A stretch of 64,000 nt of DNA, from NCBI GenBank assembly GCA_016708875.1, contig JADJFA010000011.1:96001-160000 (forward strand). The letters run 5' to 3'. The notes under the pieces are model-generated. The model did not search any database, had not been told where the DNA came from, and saw nothing but the letters and a program-made list of their open reading frames with translations. Positions 16,578 through 24,318 of the stretch are shown here, one piece after another. How positions within the stretch are numbered: position 1 is the stretch's first letter; each line of letters begins with the position of its first letter. The position numbers and the translations under genes were made by a program. This DNA is from Lewinellaceae bacterium (GTDB lineage: Bacteria > Bacteroidota > Bacteroidia > Chitinophagales > Saprospiraceae).

Positions 16578-17631
16578 AAAAACCTGGCAACGCTTTCGCC
16601 GCAACCGACCAGCCTTGTTGGGGCTGTGGTTTGTGGCAATTGCCGTATTTATCGCGCTGTTTGGTTATCTCCTTGCACCAGATAATTCGCCGAATGCCAA
16701 TGCACAGATTCCTGAAATTGCGTTGCAGCCGCCAGGATTCAAGGTGGCGATTTTGCCTATAAAAACGAACCTCGACGCCACTTCCTCTTCCTGGATTTCA
16801 GTGCTTTTGAATGGACAGGCAATGTCTTATAAACCCATTCCAATTGAATCTTCCACTTTAAAAACGGCTGGCGATTCTGTTCATTTTCAATACTTTGGAA
16901 AAAATGGACGTTGGAGTGCCGTGCCGATGACGCAGTTGGAAAGCCAGGAAATTCAAACGCGCCATTTCCCGCTCGGAACCGACAAATACGGTCGTTGTAT
17001 TTTGAGCCGATTGATTTTAGGGTTCCGGGTGTCTTTGTTGGTAGGGCTTATCGCGGTGTTTATTTCGCTGAGTATCGGGGTTGCAATTGGCGCGGCAGGC
17101 GGGTACTTTGGCGGTCGGGTAGACGATTTGGTGATGCTGGTTGTGAACACGGTTTGGTCCATCCCTACCCTATTATTGGTGTTCGCAGTGGTGTTGGCGC
17201 TGGGCCGGGGCATCGGGATAATATTCCTCGCGGTGGGCCTAACCATGTGGGTAGATGTAGCCCGGGTGGTGCGCGGACAAGTATTGGCTATCAAGCAATT
17301 GGCCTTTGTAGAAGCAGCCCAAAGCATGGGACTTGGGCACGGACGGATTTTGCTGCGGCATATATTGCCTAATCTTTTGGGGCCTGTGATGGTGGTGGCG
17401 GCAGGCAATTTTGCTACGGCTATTTTGGTAGAGTCGGGTCTGAGTTACCTCGGCTTTGGCGTTCAACCACCCGCGCCTTCCTGGGGTACCATGCTTAACG
17501 AAAATTACGGCTATGCTTTGGGCGGCAAACCCCTGCTGGCGCTCGCCCCTGCGCTTGCTATTGCGTTTACGGTACTGGCTTTCAACCTGGTAGGGAATGG
17601 GCTTCGTGATGCGCTGGATGTGAGGCAATAA
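16567..17631 (+). CDS. ABC transporter permease, DppC/OppC family
   Basis: A 354-residue inner-membrane permease of a dipeptide/oligopeptide/nickel-type ABC importer. Helix 1 is at about 17-39. It is followed by a roughly 100-residue non-cytoplasmic segment ending in HFPLGTDKYGRC, the conserved entry to the BPD_transp_1 domain. The remaining five helices follow, with the ATPase-contacting EAA loop EAAQSMGLGHGRILLRHILPN. The C-terminus SYLGFGVQPPAPSWGTMLNE is diagnostic of DppC/OppC. ATG at 16567 lies inside the last codons of the cytochrome gene (11-nt overlap). No DppB, ATPase or binding protein is adjacent, so its partners must be encoded elsewhere. Confidence 0.92.
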   Translation: MEYKKTWQRFRRNRPALLGLWFVAIAVFIALFGYLLAPDNSPNANAQIPEIALQPPGFKVAILPIKTNLDATSSSWISVLLNGQAMSYKPIPIESSTLKTAGDSVHFQYFGKNGRWSAVPMTQLESQEIQTRHFPLGTDKYGRCILSRLILGFRVSLLVGLIAVFISLSIGVAIGAAGGYFGGRVDDLVMLVVNTVWSIPTLLLVFAVVLALGRGIGIIFLAVGLTMWVDVARVVRGQVLAIKQLAFVEAAQSMGLGHGRILLRHILPNLLGPVMVVAAGNFATAILVESGLSYLGFGVQPPAPSWGTMLNENYGYALGGKPLLALAPALAIAFTVLAFNLVGNGLRDALDVRQ

Positions 17632-17743
17632 AAAGTTACAAGTTTCAAGTTAAAAGTTTCAAGTTAGCAGATTGAAACTTGAAACTTGTACACTTGAAAC
17701 TTGAAACTTGTACACTTGAAACTTGTCCACTTGAAACTCATTT
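17632..17743. repeat. Word-repeat hairpin of CTTGAAACTT
   Basis: AAGTTTCAAGT-type words in the left half and their complements (ACTTGAAACTTG, five or more tandem copies with GTACA or GTCCA spacers) in the right half fold into a long hairpin. It fills the gap between the convergent permease and DUF547 genes. Confidence 0.8.
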
Positions 17744-18523
17744 TCACTTCGCCTCATTCAACGACCACTGATAATCCAGGTGCGAGATGTCTGTTTTATC
17801 CGTCAATTTGACCTTGGAATAACGATTGAGATATTCCCGTACCGAACCTGCATCGCGCTCAAAATCACCTTTGAACCATTTGAATATTTCTGAAATCCTG
17901 GCCTTTTCGGCGGTGATTTGGTTGCGAAGCGGGTCATTCACGAAACTGCGCATGCTCTTATCCAGTTGACTTTCAAGGTCTTGAGCAGTGTAAGCCTCGT
18001 TTAGCAACTTGGGGCAAGAGTAGGAAGCACAGTTTACGGCAGCGTGTATGCGGGCATCTTTGAAAACGGGCCGCAGGATATTGTGCTCAATGTTGTTCAG
18101 GTCGTAGGTGTATTTTTGAATCTTGATAAACTTGATATCCCAAACCGAATTGACAAAAGCGATGCCCCGCTTGATGTCTTTGATACTTTTTGTAGGGTAA
18201 TTGCGCACGATCAGTTGCACCGTGTAGGCATTGTAGGCGTTGATCCAATAGGCCATTTGCTCCTGGCGGGTCCAGCCAGTGTCGCTCGGGTGAGCGGATT
18301 CAAGCAGGCGGAGGTAGTCGTTGAGTTTTGCGCTGTCCTGGATGAATCCTTTGTAATGTACAAAACCATCGGCTGCGACGTGTTTTTTCAGCAAATCATT
18401 CCAGATTTCGTGGGTGACGGGCTTTGCCGTGGAGTTTCGTTTGATGGAACGGCAATTGGTACAGGTAAACCAAATCAAAACTGCCGCCAAAATGGCTATG
18501 GAGAGGAATACTACTTTTTTCAT
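17744..18523 (-). CDS. DUF547 domain protein
   Basis: A 259-residue exported protein. The N-terminus (MKKVVFLSIAILAAVLIWFTC) is a signal sequence with a Cys that could be lipidated. The DUF547 domain (about 60-190) shows the conserved stretches AYWINAYNAYTVQLIV, SVWDIKFIK, LNNIEHNILRP and the signature HAAVNCASYSCPKLLNEAY. The family's function is not established; its conserved Cys and His have led to a proposal of a papain-like fold. ATG at 18523 starts the signal peptide. Its 3' end abuts a word-repeat hairpin. It follows the GT2 and GNAT genes on the same strand (35-bp gap), suggesting one transcript. Confidence 0.85.
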   Translation of the reverse strand: MKKVVFLSIAILAAVLIWFTCTNCRSIKRNSTAKPVTHEIWNDLLKKHVAADGFVHYKGFIQDSAKLNDYLRLLESAHPSDTGWTRQEQMAYWINAYNAYTVQLIVRNYPTKSIKDIKRGIAFVNSVWDIKFIKIQKYTYDLNNIEHNILRPVFKDARIHAAVNCASYSCPKLLNEAYTAQDLESQLDKSMRSFVNDPLRNQITAEKARISEIFKWFKGDFERDAGSVREYLNRYSKVKLTDKTDISHLDYQWSLNEAK

Positions 18524-18558
18524 TTTTGAAGAATTGTTTCGAGTGATGTGATTGGTTT

Positions 18559-19257
18559 TCAAAGCTTTAGAAAGGATTTGTAAAACCGCTTGATCTTGGT
18601 GGGCTTTGCGCCAAAACGAAACAAGTAGAACGCTCCAATGTTGGCAAGTTGCACACGCAGCCAACTGTTCTGTTCGTATTTCCGCGATGAAACAATCACA
18701 TATTTTGGAAGCACGCGCAGACGATATTTTTTCATAGCCTTGCGCAGAAAATCATATTCCTCCATCACGACAAATTGCTCATCATAGCCACCAAATGCTT
18801 CAAAAACCTCCCTTTTGACAAAAAAAGTCTTGTCGCCGCCTTGACACCATAACCAGGTGTACCGGACAAAGTAAGCGTTGAACTTAAGAATCCATTTCGG
18901 TGAATCGAATTGGTAACGGTAACATCCCATTACCTGCCCTGCCTCCAGTTCGCGTTGAATATCCTGGGCAAAGGAGGCGGGCGGAAGCGTGTCAGCATGG
19001 ACAAAATACAACACATCCGATTTGGCCGCTCCTGCACCCAGGTTCATTTGTGCCGCCCGGCTGCATTCCTCTGAAAATAACACCCGCGCTCCGGCCTCTG
19101 CGGCTTTTTGTGCAGTGCCATCCTTGCTGTTGCAGTCCACGACAAGTATTTCTGCTACAGCTCCTTCCCCATTTTCCAACAAATAACGCACAAGCCTACC
19201 TATGTTGGCAGCCTCGTTCAGCGTTGGGATGATGATGGAAAGTTGGACGTTGGACAT
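18559..19257 (-). CDS. Family 2 glycosyltransferase (TIGR04283-like)
   Basis: A 232-residue GT-A-fold glycosyltransferase that uses a nucleotide sugar in the cytoplasm. LSIIIPTLNEAANI is the N-terminal nucleotide-binding strand, VVDCNSKDGT follows, and the metal-binding DxD-type site is FVHADTLPP. RYQFDSPKWILKFNA and CQGGDKTFFVKREVFEAFGGYDE match the TIGR04283 subgroup. ATG at 19257 is preferred to a TTG two codons upstream. Acceptor unknown. It starts 3 nt before the end of the upstream GNAT gene region, so the two are tightly linked. Confidence 0.9.
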   Translation of the reverse strand: MSNVQLSIIIPTLNEAANIGRLVRYLLENGEGAVAEILVVDCNSKDGTAQKAAEAGARVLFSEECSRAAQMNLGAGAAKSDVLYFVHADTLPPASFAQDIQRELEAGQVMGCYRYQFDSPKWILKFNAYFVRYTWLWCQGGDKTFFVKREVFEAFGGYDEQFVVMEEYDFLRKAMKKYRLRVLPKYVIVSSRKYEQNSWLRVQLANIGAFYLFRFGAKPTKIKRFYKSFLKL

Positions 19258-19259
19258 TT

Positions 19260-19709
19260 TCAATTTAAGATCATCTTCGTATGCGGGATACCGTCTTCCA
19301 AATATTCCTCGCCGGTGGATCGGAAGCCAAAGCCTTCATAAAATTTCAGGAGGTAGGATTGCGCACCGATTTTAATCGCTTGATTCCCAAAAAGTTGTCG
19401 GCACCTTTGGATACTTTCTTCCATTAAAATTTTTCCCAATCCAGTGCCTCGTGCAGCAGGGGCGCTCACAACCCGCCCAATAGATACGTAATCTGGGTAA
19501 GCTAGGTTTTCAGGCAAAAGCCGGGTATAGCAGATTAGTTTTCCAGACCCGTCACGTCCCATGAGATGCCAACTTTGGAGGTCTTTGCCATCGCAGTCTT
19601 GATAAGGGCAATTTTGTTCTACCACAAAAACCTCCTGTCGGAGCGCAAGGATTTCGTAGAGCGTTTGCACAGAAAGTTGGTCAAAAGGAAGACAGGAAAA
19701 TGTTAGCAT
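19260..19709 (-). CDS. GNAT family acetyltransferase, ElaA type
   Basis: A 149-residue acetyl-CoA-dependent N-acetyltransferase. The ElaA signature is clear: LYEILALRQEVFVVEQNCPYQDCDGKDL, then CYTRLLP, then the acetyl-CoA loop GRVVSAPAARGTGLGKIL. The C-terminal AIKIGAQSYLLKFYEGFGF is also typical. ATG at 19709 begins MLTFSCLPFDQLS; codons upstream of it belong to a repeat and are rejected. The substrate of this subfamily is unknown. It is the first gene of a likely GNAT-GT2-DUF547 transcript. Confidence 0.9.
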   Translation of the reverse strand: MLTFSCLPFDQLSVQTLYEILALRQEVFVVEQNCPYQDCDGKDLQSWHLMGRDGSGKLICYTRLLPENLAYPDYVSIGRVVSAPAARGTGLGKILMEESIQRCRQLFGNQAIKIGAQSYLLKFYEGFGFRSTGEEYLEDGIPHTKMILN

Positions 19710-19735
19710 ATAAAAACCAAGTAAAGATATATTTA

Positions 19736-19809
19736 TTAAACACATAGGCACATAGGACACATAGCCTTGATTTTCAACACTATGTGTCCTACTGTGCCTA
19801 TGTGTTTAA
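19736..19809. repeat. 29-bp inverted repeat of CACATAGG words
   Basis: Arms at 19736-19764 and 19780-19809 are complementary except for one inserted base, and are built of CACATAGG(A/C) words. It is the same word class as the element at 1515-1598. It lies upstream of the GNAT gene. Confidence 0.8.
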
Positions 19810-19865
19810 AATAAAAAATTGGGTTCACTTCTTTGACGCAAATGTAGCGCTGGATTCGTGCACAC

Positions 19866-19903
19866 AAAAAAACGGGCGGCCCGAAAATCGAGCTGCCCGT
19901 TTG
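19866..19903 (-). terminator. Rho-independent terminator of rplY
   Basis: On the minus strand a stem AAACGGGCAGCTCG / CGGGCCGCCCGTTT is followed by a run of T, 36 bp after the L25 stop codon. Confidence 0.8.
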
Positions 19904-19938
19904 GCGAACGTTGAACGTTCAAATATTTTACAAACCAA

Positions 19939-20505
19939 TTATTTTGCTTTCAGCGCACGTGGTATTTCGATGGAAGCGATTGGCACTGCAACAGGATTGG
20001 TGACCTCAACGCCATCAAGCGCTGTAATGTCGCGTACACGAATGGTGTCGCCGAGCTGCATGGAAGTGATGTCTGCGTGTACCTCATCAACCGCCTTTTC
20101 AGGAGTGGTAAGGATGCTTATGGTACGCATCTTCGGAATGAACTTCCCACCTTCCTTCACGCCAGGGGCAGTGCCTGTAAAACGCAAAGGCACAGAGGCT
20201 TTAAACTTTATGCCCGGTACCAGTTCGAGGAAATCAAGGTGCAGCACCTCCTCTGTGACGGGGTGGAACTGGATATCCTTCACGATGCACTTGTGGGTGG
20301 CGCCGTTGATGGTGATTTGGGCGATTCGGAATTTAGGTGTGAAAACGAGTGGGCGAACAGCCGATGCTTCCAAAGCGAACTGTGTAGAATCGCCACCACC
20401 GCTTTTATACATCACCGCAGGGACTTGGCCGTTGCGACGGATTTTGGTTGCTTCTACTTTACCGGAAGATTCTTTCCGATGACCCTGCAATTCAATGATT
20501 TCCAT
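19939..20505 (-). CDS. rplY: 50S ribosomal protein L25 (CTC form)
   Basis: A 188-residue 5S-rRNA-binding ribosomal protein of the long, two-domain CTC type. The N-terminal domain has the family motif KIRRNGQVPAVMYKSGGG, and the central part reads CIVKDIQFHPVTEEVLHLDFLEL, which is conserved for L25/CTC. The C-terminal beta domain (ADITSMQLGDTIRVRDITALDGV) is the extra module missing from E. coli L25. ATG at 20505. It stands alone with its own terminator. A repeat element 108 bp upstream may insulate it from the divergent region. Confidence 0.95.
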   Translation of the reverse strand: MEIIELQGHRKESSGKVEATKIRRNGQVPAVMYKSGGGDSTQFALEASAVRPLVFTPKFRIAQITINGATHKCIVKDIQFHPVTEEVLHLDFLELVPGIKFKASVPLRFTGTAPGVKEGGKFIPKMRTISILTTPEKAVDEVHADITSMQLGDTIRVRDITALDGVEVTNPVAVPIASIEIPRALKAK

Positions 20506-20613
20506 TGTGTTGTGCGCTATAAAGTGATACTTCTTTCAAAAATGCCCGCAAAGGTAGAAAATCCAACTGCAATTTTCCAAGGGTGTTTAAAAAAAGTCGG
20601 CACAAAAGATTCT

Positions 20614-20779
20614 TTAAGGAACGGGTGAATACTAACTCGGTACTTTCAGGTAGATTAGTTTTTGCTCAGACAACTATCTTTTTGTGCGAATAGTGGGGGC
20701 TCTTTAATCAAAAAGATAGGTCGTATGGGCGGAAAGGAATCAGATGAAAGTACCGAGTTAGTATTCACCCGTTCCTTAA
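20614..20779. mobile_element. 166-bp MITE-like element with 34-bp perfect terminal inverted repeats
   Basis: Arms at 20614-20647 and 20746-20779 are perfectly complementary over 34 bp (outer ends TTAAGGAACGGG... and ...CCCGTTCCTTAA). Between them is a second, inner inverted repeat, CTATCTTTTTG / CAAAAAGATAG. No protein is encoded. The right arm contains the stop codon (20776-20778) of the neighbouring minus-strand gene, so the element forms that gene's C-terminus. Confidence 0.65.
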
Positions 20780-21438
20780 CGCAAACTCCACAACAGGACG
20801 CCGTCACGGGCACGTTTGGTTTTTTTGACCTTGCCTTGGATTTCAAGTTCCAGCAATTTGCCCTGAACAGTCCCTATATCCAGCGCAGTGTCCTTAGCAA
20901 TGCCATCCACAGTGCGGAAAGCGAATTTGGAAGTCTGGAGCAGGTGGAGCACTTTTTGCTCATCGCTTAAAACCACGGAGGGGGACTTGGATGAATCACC
21001 AGCTTTGAAGGATTCAAATTCACTGCCATCGCCGTCGGCTGCCGGAACCGTTGTGGGCGCAGGCGCTTCGGAAGGGTCAGAATTTTGCGCGACCAAAACG
21101 TCGGTCGTCTCGGCAAGATCCTCTTGTTTTTGCTTTACTTCTTTTAACTCCTGAAGCAGTTTGTCGCCCAGGGATTGTAGGAATTTAGAGGAAAAGATGG
21201 CCGCTATGGTGCAAAAACCAAAGAATACAAAATAAGCTGCAGGCTCGCCATTCAAACATTTGTCGGTCAGGCTGCTCGACATGGTGTTCAACAAAAGGGG
21301 TACCGTAGCGGCGGCGGTTAGTCCCAACAAGAGGGATTTTCGGAAGCCCGCCCCATTGGTCTGTTCCATGTAATAGTTGGCGGCGCCGCCCAAAAGCCCT
21401 GCGACGAAAATGATGGAGGCGAGGATTGCGATACCCAT
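20776..21438 (-). CDS. Membrane protein with three N-terminal helices and a winged-helix-like C-terminus
   Basis: A 220-residue protein. Three hydrophobic helices lie at about 3-21, 34-53 and 67-85, followed by a short coiled coil (LGDKLLQELKEVKQKQEDL). A disordered acidic linker (about 115-150, with SEAPAPTTVPAADGDG) leads to a C-terminal domain (about 155-220) with the pattern of a winged helix: SDEQKVLHLLQTSKFAFRT, then GIAKDTALDIGTVQGKLLELE, then GKVKK. The N-terminal part resembles the three-helix membrane domain found with YEATS-like proteins, but I hold that loosely. A membrane-anchored DNA- or protein-binding switch is possible. The stop codon lies inside a MITE-like repeat. Confidence 0.75.
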   Translation of the reverse strand: MGIAILASIIFVAGLLGGAANYYMEQTNGAGFRKSLLLGLTAAATVPLLLNTMSSSLTDKCLNGEPAAYFVFFGFCTIAAIFSSKFLQSLGDKLLQELKEVKQKQEDLAETTDVLVAQNSDPSEAPAPTTVPAADGDGSEFESFKAGDSSKSPSVVLSDEQKVLHLLQTSKFAFRTVDGIAKDTALDIGTVQGKLLELEIQGKVKKTKRARDGVLLWSLR

Positions 21439-21494
21439 TTTAATAGCGATTTAGGCCGCTAATGTAGAAGGATTACAATATGCGGCGATTTATA

Positions 21495-22733
21495 TCATAT
21501 TAAATCCCGCAATACGATCCGCTTTTTCATTACCTTCCCATTGCGTTTTATTACAATTTTGACCTGTTTCCCGGGCTTTTTCTGAAGCAAGGCCTGCAGG
21601 TCGGCTAAAGTGCGCAGACTTGCACTCATCCATCCAATCCGCAGGATCCGGTCGCCCGCCTGGATGCCCACTTCCTCGGCGGGTGAACCGGGCAATACAT
21701 TGAGTACTGAAAAATAATTGAGGTTTGCCCCTGAAGCGATAATGCTCAGCCCGCTGCGGTCGTATACGAATTCGTTTTGAAAATGTTTGGTGGGTTTTAG
21801 CCAAAGGATTGCGTCCTGATAGTCAATAACCATCTGAAAACGATTCAAAATGGTGTTGCCGATCAGGCCGTTTCGTCCATTCAAGTAACTAAGGTCCTGG
21901 GCTGTATCCACCGATTGAAAATAGGTAAGGATGTTCTTTTGATCAAAAATGGCCAACTTTAAGCCCGGCGTTCGCCCTACAAAACCTTCCAGATAGCCGC
22001 CAAGTCCCATGCCTATATTGGTGGGGATAGCATTGGTCGAAGGCTGGATGAGCGGGTGTGTGTTGGTGAAAAGCATGAGCGGCAGGCCAGCTCCTGTGTC
22101 GAGCAAAAGTTTCACGGGCGCGATAGAATCGCTGCGCAATTGAGCCTGCGTGTTTATATAAAGTTTGTTGCGGTACACTTCCATGGGCAATGGTTCAAAT
22201 CCCTCCTCTTTCATTTTGTACCAACCACGCTCATACAAGGTGATTACCTGTCGTTGATAATTGATCTTCACCAGGTAATTTGAAAAAACACGACCCGCCA
22301 AAATGCCGTGTACCTTCACACCGGCGTATTCTTCAAAGCGAAAATAGTCTTCCTTCAGCACCAGAATGTCTTCGCTGGCTGCAACAATTTCCTTCCCCAA
22401 AATCTCCAGCCGAATATGGCGCGCCAGATAGGCTACCAACTCTGTTTTAAGGTCTGAACCTTTCACCCGAAACTCCCGGTCGTAGCGCACACGAAGCAGG
22501 TCGCTGATTTCGCGTTTGGAGAGAATGGTGTGCTCGGCTCCGGTATCAAAAATGAATTTCAAGGGCAAAGTGCCATTGAACTCGATATCCAGAATGATAA
22601 AATTGTTCGTGTACTCAAAAGGGATTTCAACACGTCTCATGCCATCTGGCAATGAAAAACCGCTTTGAGCGCGGGCGGGAAACACCGTTGCGCCAATAGC
22701 CAACAACACGAATGCAACGGTTTTTGAGTTCAT
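21495..22733 (-). CDS. Exported retropepsin-like aspartic protease with PDZ domain
   Basis: A 412-residue periplasmic or secreted protease. The signal peptide is MNSKTVAFVLLAIGATVFPARAQ. Two retropepsin-like half-domains each carry a catalytic motif: FIFDTGAEHTIL (about residue 62) and LLLDTGAGLPLML (about 210), so one chain forms the active dimer. A PDZ domain closes the protein (about 325-412), with carboxylate-binding region DRSGLSIIASGANLNYFSV and GSPAEEVGIQAGDRILRIG. ATG at 22733 is preferred to a TTG further upstream because it directly starts the signal peptide. Substrate unknown. Gene fusions of this kind are common in Bacteroidota. Confidence 0.88.
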   Translation of the reverse strand: MNSKTVAFVLLAIGATVFPARAQSGFSLPDGMRRVEIPFEYTNNFIILDIEFNGTLPLKFIFDTGAEHTILSKREISDLLRVRYDREFRVKGSDLKTELVAYLARHIRLEILGKEIVAASEDILVLKEDYFRFEEYAGVKVHGILAGRVFSNYLVKINYQRQVITLYERGWYKMKEEGFEPLPMEVYRNKLYINTQAQLRSDSIAPVKLLLDTGAGLPLMLFTNTHPLIQPSTNAIPTNIGMGLGGYLEGFVGRTPGLKLAIFDQKNILTYFQSVDTAQDLSYLNGRNGLIGNTILNRFQMVIDYQDAILWLKPTKHFQNEFVYDRSGLSIIASGANLNYFSVLNVLPGSPAEEVGIQAGDRILRIGWMSASLRTLADLQALLQKKPGKQVKIVIKRNGKVMKKRIVLRDLI

Positions 22734-22786
22734 AGCGATAGACAAATGCGTGCCTGGTCAGGAATTTGCAAGAGCGAAGGACGCAC

Positions 22787-22819
22787 AGAAGCGACACATT
22801 TCCAAAAAGTGTTACTTCT
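22787..22819. repeat. Copy of the GAAGTGACACTTT palindrome family
   Basis: AGAAGCGACAC at the left and GTGTTACTTCT at the right form an imperfect palindrome of 33 bp. The best copy is at 47952-47984 and another diverged copy at 46221-46254. Confidence 0.65.
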
Positions 22820-22868
22820 TTTAGATTCCAGGCCCACTTGCACTTCCAAACAAGCAGCATTGAAAAAG

Positions 22869-22897
22869 TTTTGACAAATACTGCTGTATTACCTTTG
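22869..22897 (+). promoter_or_regulatory. Putative Bacteroidota-type promoter of asd
   Basis: TTTTG at 22869-22873 and TACCTTTG at 22890-22897 (exact TAnnTTTG) are separated by 16 bp, slightly short of the usual spacing. It lies about 108 bp before the asd start. Confidence 0.5.
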
Positions 22898-22905
22898 CCC
22901 TCTTT

Positions 22906-22962
22906 ACCCGCCGTAGCTTCTCGCCGCCGCCACAGGCTAAAGCGAGTGAAAGCGAAGGAGGG
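22906..22962. repeat. Expanded REP-like CCCGCCGTAGC element
   Basis: ACCCGCCGTAGCTTC at the left and AAAGCGAAGGAGGG at the right are the two halves of the CCCGCC...GGCGGG palindrome found at 46007, 46061 and 57496. Here extra bases in the centre separate them. It lies in the asd leader. Confidence 0.5.
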
Positions 22963-23004
22963 CCACAATTACACCAATCACCACACAACAAATAAACATC
23001 CGAG

Positions 23005-24000
23005 ATGAAAGTAGCCGTAGTCGGCGCCACCGGATTGGTCGGCACCAAAATGTTGCAAATCCTCGAAGAGCGCAACTTCCCTATCACCAAACTTTTCCCG
23101 GTAGCGTCTGAACGCTCCGTGGGCAAAACCGTCAAATTCCGGGGCAAACGCCACAAGATCATTGGCATGGACGAAGCTGTCGGCAAAAGACCCGATGTGG
23201 CTATATTTTCTGCCGGGGGCAGTGTTTCGAAAGAATGGGCTCCGCGCTTTGCTGACCGGGGCACCATTGTAATAGATAATTCCTCGGCTTGGCGAATGGA
23301 TCCCGACAAGAAACTCATTGTGCCGGAAGTGAATGCCTCGGTGCTGACAAAAAAGGACAAAATCATCGCTAACCCCAATTGCTCTACCATACAAATGGTG
23401 GTGGCACTCAAGCCTTTGCACGACAAATATGGTGTAAAACGCATCGTGGTCAGCACCTACCAGAGCGTTACCGGCACGGGTGTGAAAGCCGTGGAACAAT
23501 TGATGAACGAGCGCAAGGGCAAGACTGGCGTTCGCGCCTATCCGTATCAGATTGACCTGAACGTGCTGCCACACATAGATGTATTCACCGAAAATGGCTA
23601 TACCAAAGAGGAGATGAAAATGGTAAACGAGACCAAAAAGATCATGGGCGACGACAACATACGTGTCACTGCAACCACGGTGCGCGTGCCTGTCATCGGA
23701 GGTCACTCCGAATCGGTAAATGTGGAATTCGCGCGCGATTTCGATCTCGCGGAAGTGCGCAGTCTGCTCGAAAAGGCGCCCGGCGTGGTGGTCGTTGACA
23801 ATCCTGCGGAATTGCAGTACCCAATGCCGTTGATGGCTCATGACAAGGACGATGTTTTTGTAGGTCGCCTCCGCCGCGACGAGTCCCAGCCCAACACCCT
23901 GAATATGTGGGTTGTAAGCGACAATTTGCGCAAAGGCGCCGCTACCAATGCGGTTCAGATTGCTGAATACCTGCTTTCGGTGGGGATTTTGACAAAGTAA
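23005..24000 (+). CDS. asd: Aspartate-semialdehyde dehydrogenase
   Basis: A 331-residue cytoplasmic NADPH enzyme that reduces L-4-aspartyl phosphate to aspartate semialdehyde, the branch point to lysine/diaminopimelate, threonine and methionine. The dinucleotide loop is VVGATGLVGTKML. The nucleophile Cys126 is in NPNCSTIQ. The substrate-binding and catalytic His region reads VRVPVIGGHSESV. GAATNAVQIAEYLL is the conserved C-terminal helix. Length and all motifs are normal. The gene stands alone behind a Bacteroidota-type promoter. Confidence 0.97.
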   Translation: MKVAVVGATGLVGTKMLQILEERNFPITKLFPVASERSVGKTVKFRGKRHKIIGMDEAVGKRPDVAIFSAGGSVSKEWAPRFADRGTIVIDNSSAWRMDPDKKLIVPEVNASVLTKKDKIIANPNCSTIQMVVALKPLHDKYGVKRIVVSTYQSVTGTGVKAVEQLMNERKGKTGVRAYPYQIDLNVLPHIDVFTENGYTKEEMKMVNETKKIMGDDNIRVTATTVRVPVIGGHSESVNVEFARDFDLAEVRSLLEKAPGVVVVDNPAELQYPMPLMAHDKDDVFVGRLRRDESQPNTLNMWVVSDNLRKGAATNAVQIAEYLLSVGILTK

Positions 24001-24046
24001 GTGAAAAAAACGGCAAGTGAAAAGGGGTAGCAATTTTTAAAAAACC

Positions 24047-24054
24047 TATTTTTG
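24047..24054 (+). promoter_or_regulatory. Putative -7 element upstream of the PIN toxin-antitoxin pair
   Basis: TATTTTTG matches TAnnTTTG exactly and lies 16 bp before the antitoxin ATG. No clear upstream TTG was found at the expected distance. Confidence 0.45.
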
Positions 24055-24069
24055 CCTAAAAATTACGCT

Positions 24070-24318
24070 ATGTCAGCACAAGTTACCGCTACCGTTTCCC
24101 CTAAATTACCTATGAGTAATATGCAGCTCCAATTGCTCAAACTTTATGCTGATGGAGTATCTGAGGATGATTTGAAGGCAATCCAGCGGATGATAGCGCG
24201 CTATTTTGCAGATAAAGCCAGTGCAGAGGCCCAAGAGGTGTGGGATGAAAAAGGTTATAATGCTAAGCAATTGCTCCAAGAAGACATGCGCACAGCCTAT
24301 AAAAGTGCCCAAAAATGA
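24070..24318 (+). CDS. Putative antitoxin of a PIN toxin-antitoxin pair
   Basis: An 82-residue soluble, mainly helical protein. The C-terminal half is charged (ARYFADKASAEAQEVWDEKGYNAKQLLQEDM), like the toxin-neutralising tails of PIN-associated antitoxins. No ribbon-helix-helix or AbrB signature is obvious. ATG at 24070 is used; an in-frame TTG slightly upstream would give a poor start. Its last four bases overlap the start of the PIN-domain gene (ATGA), the usual layout of toxin-antitoxin pairs. The antitoxin role rests mainly on position. Confidence 0.75.
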   Translation: MSAQVTATVSPKLPMSNMQLQLLKLYADGVSEDDLKAIQRMIARYFADKASAEAQEVWDEKGYNAKQLLQEDMRTAYKSAQK

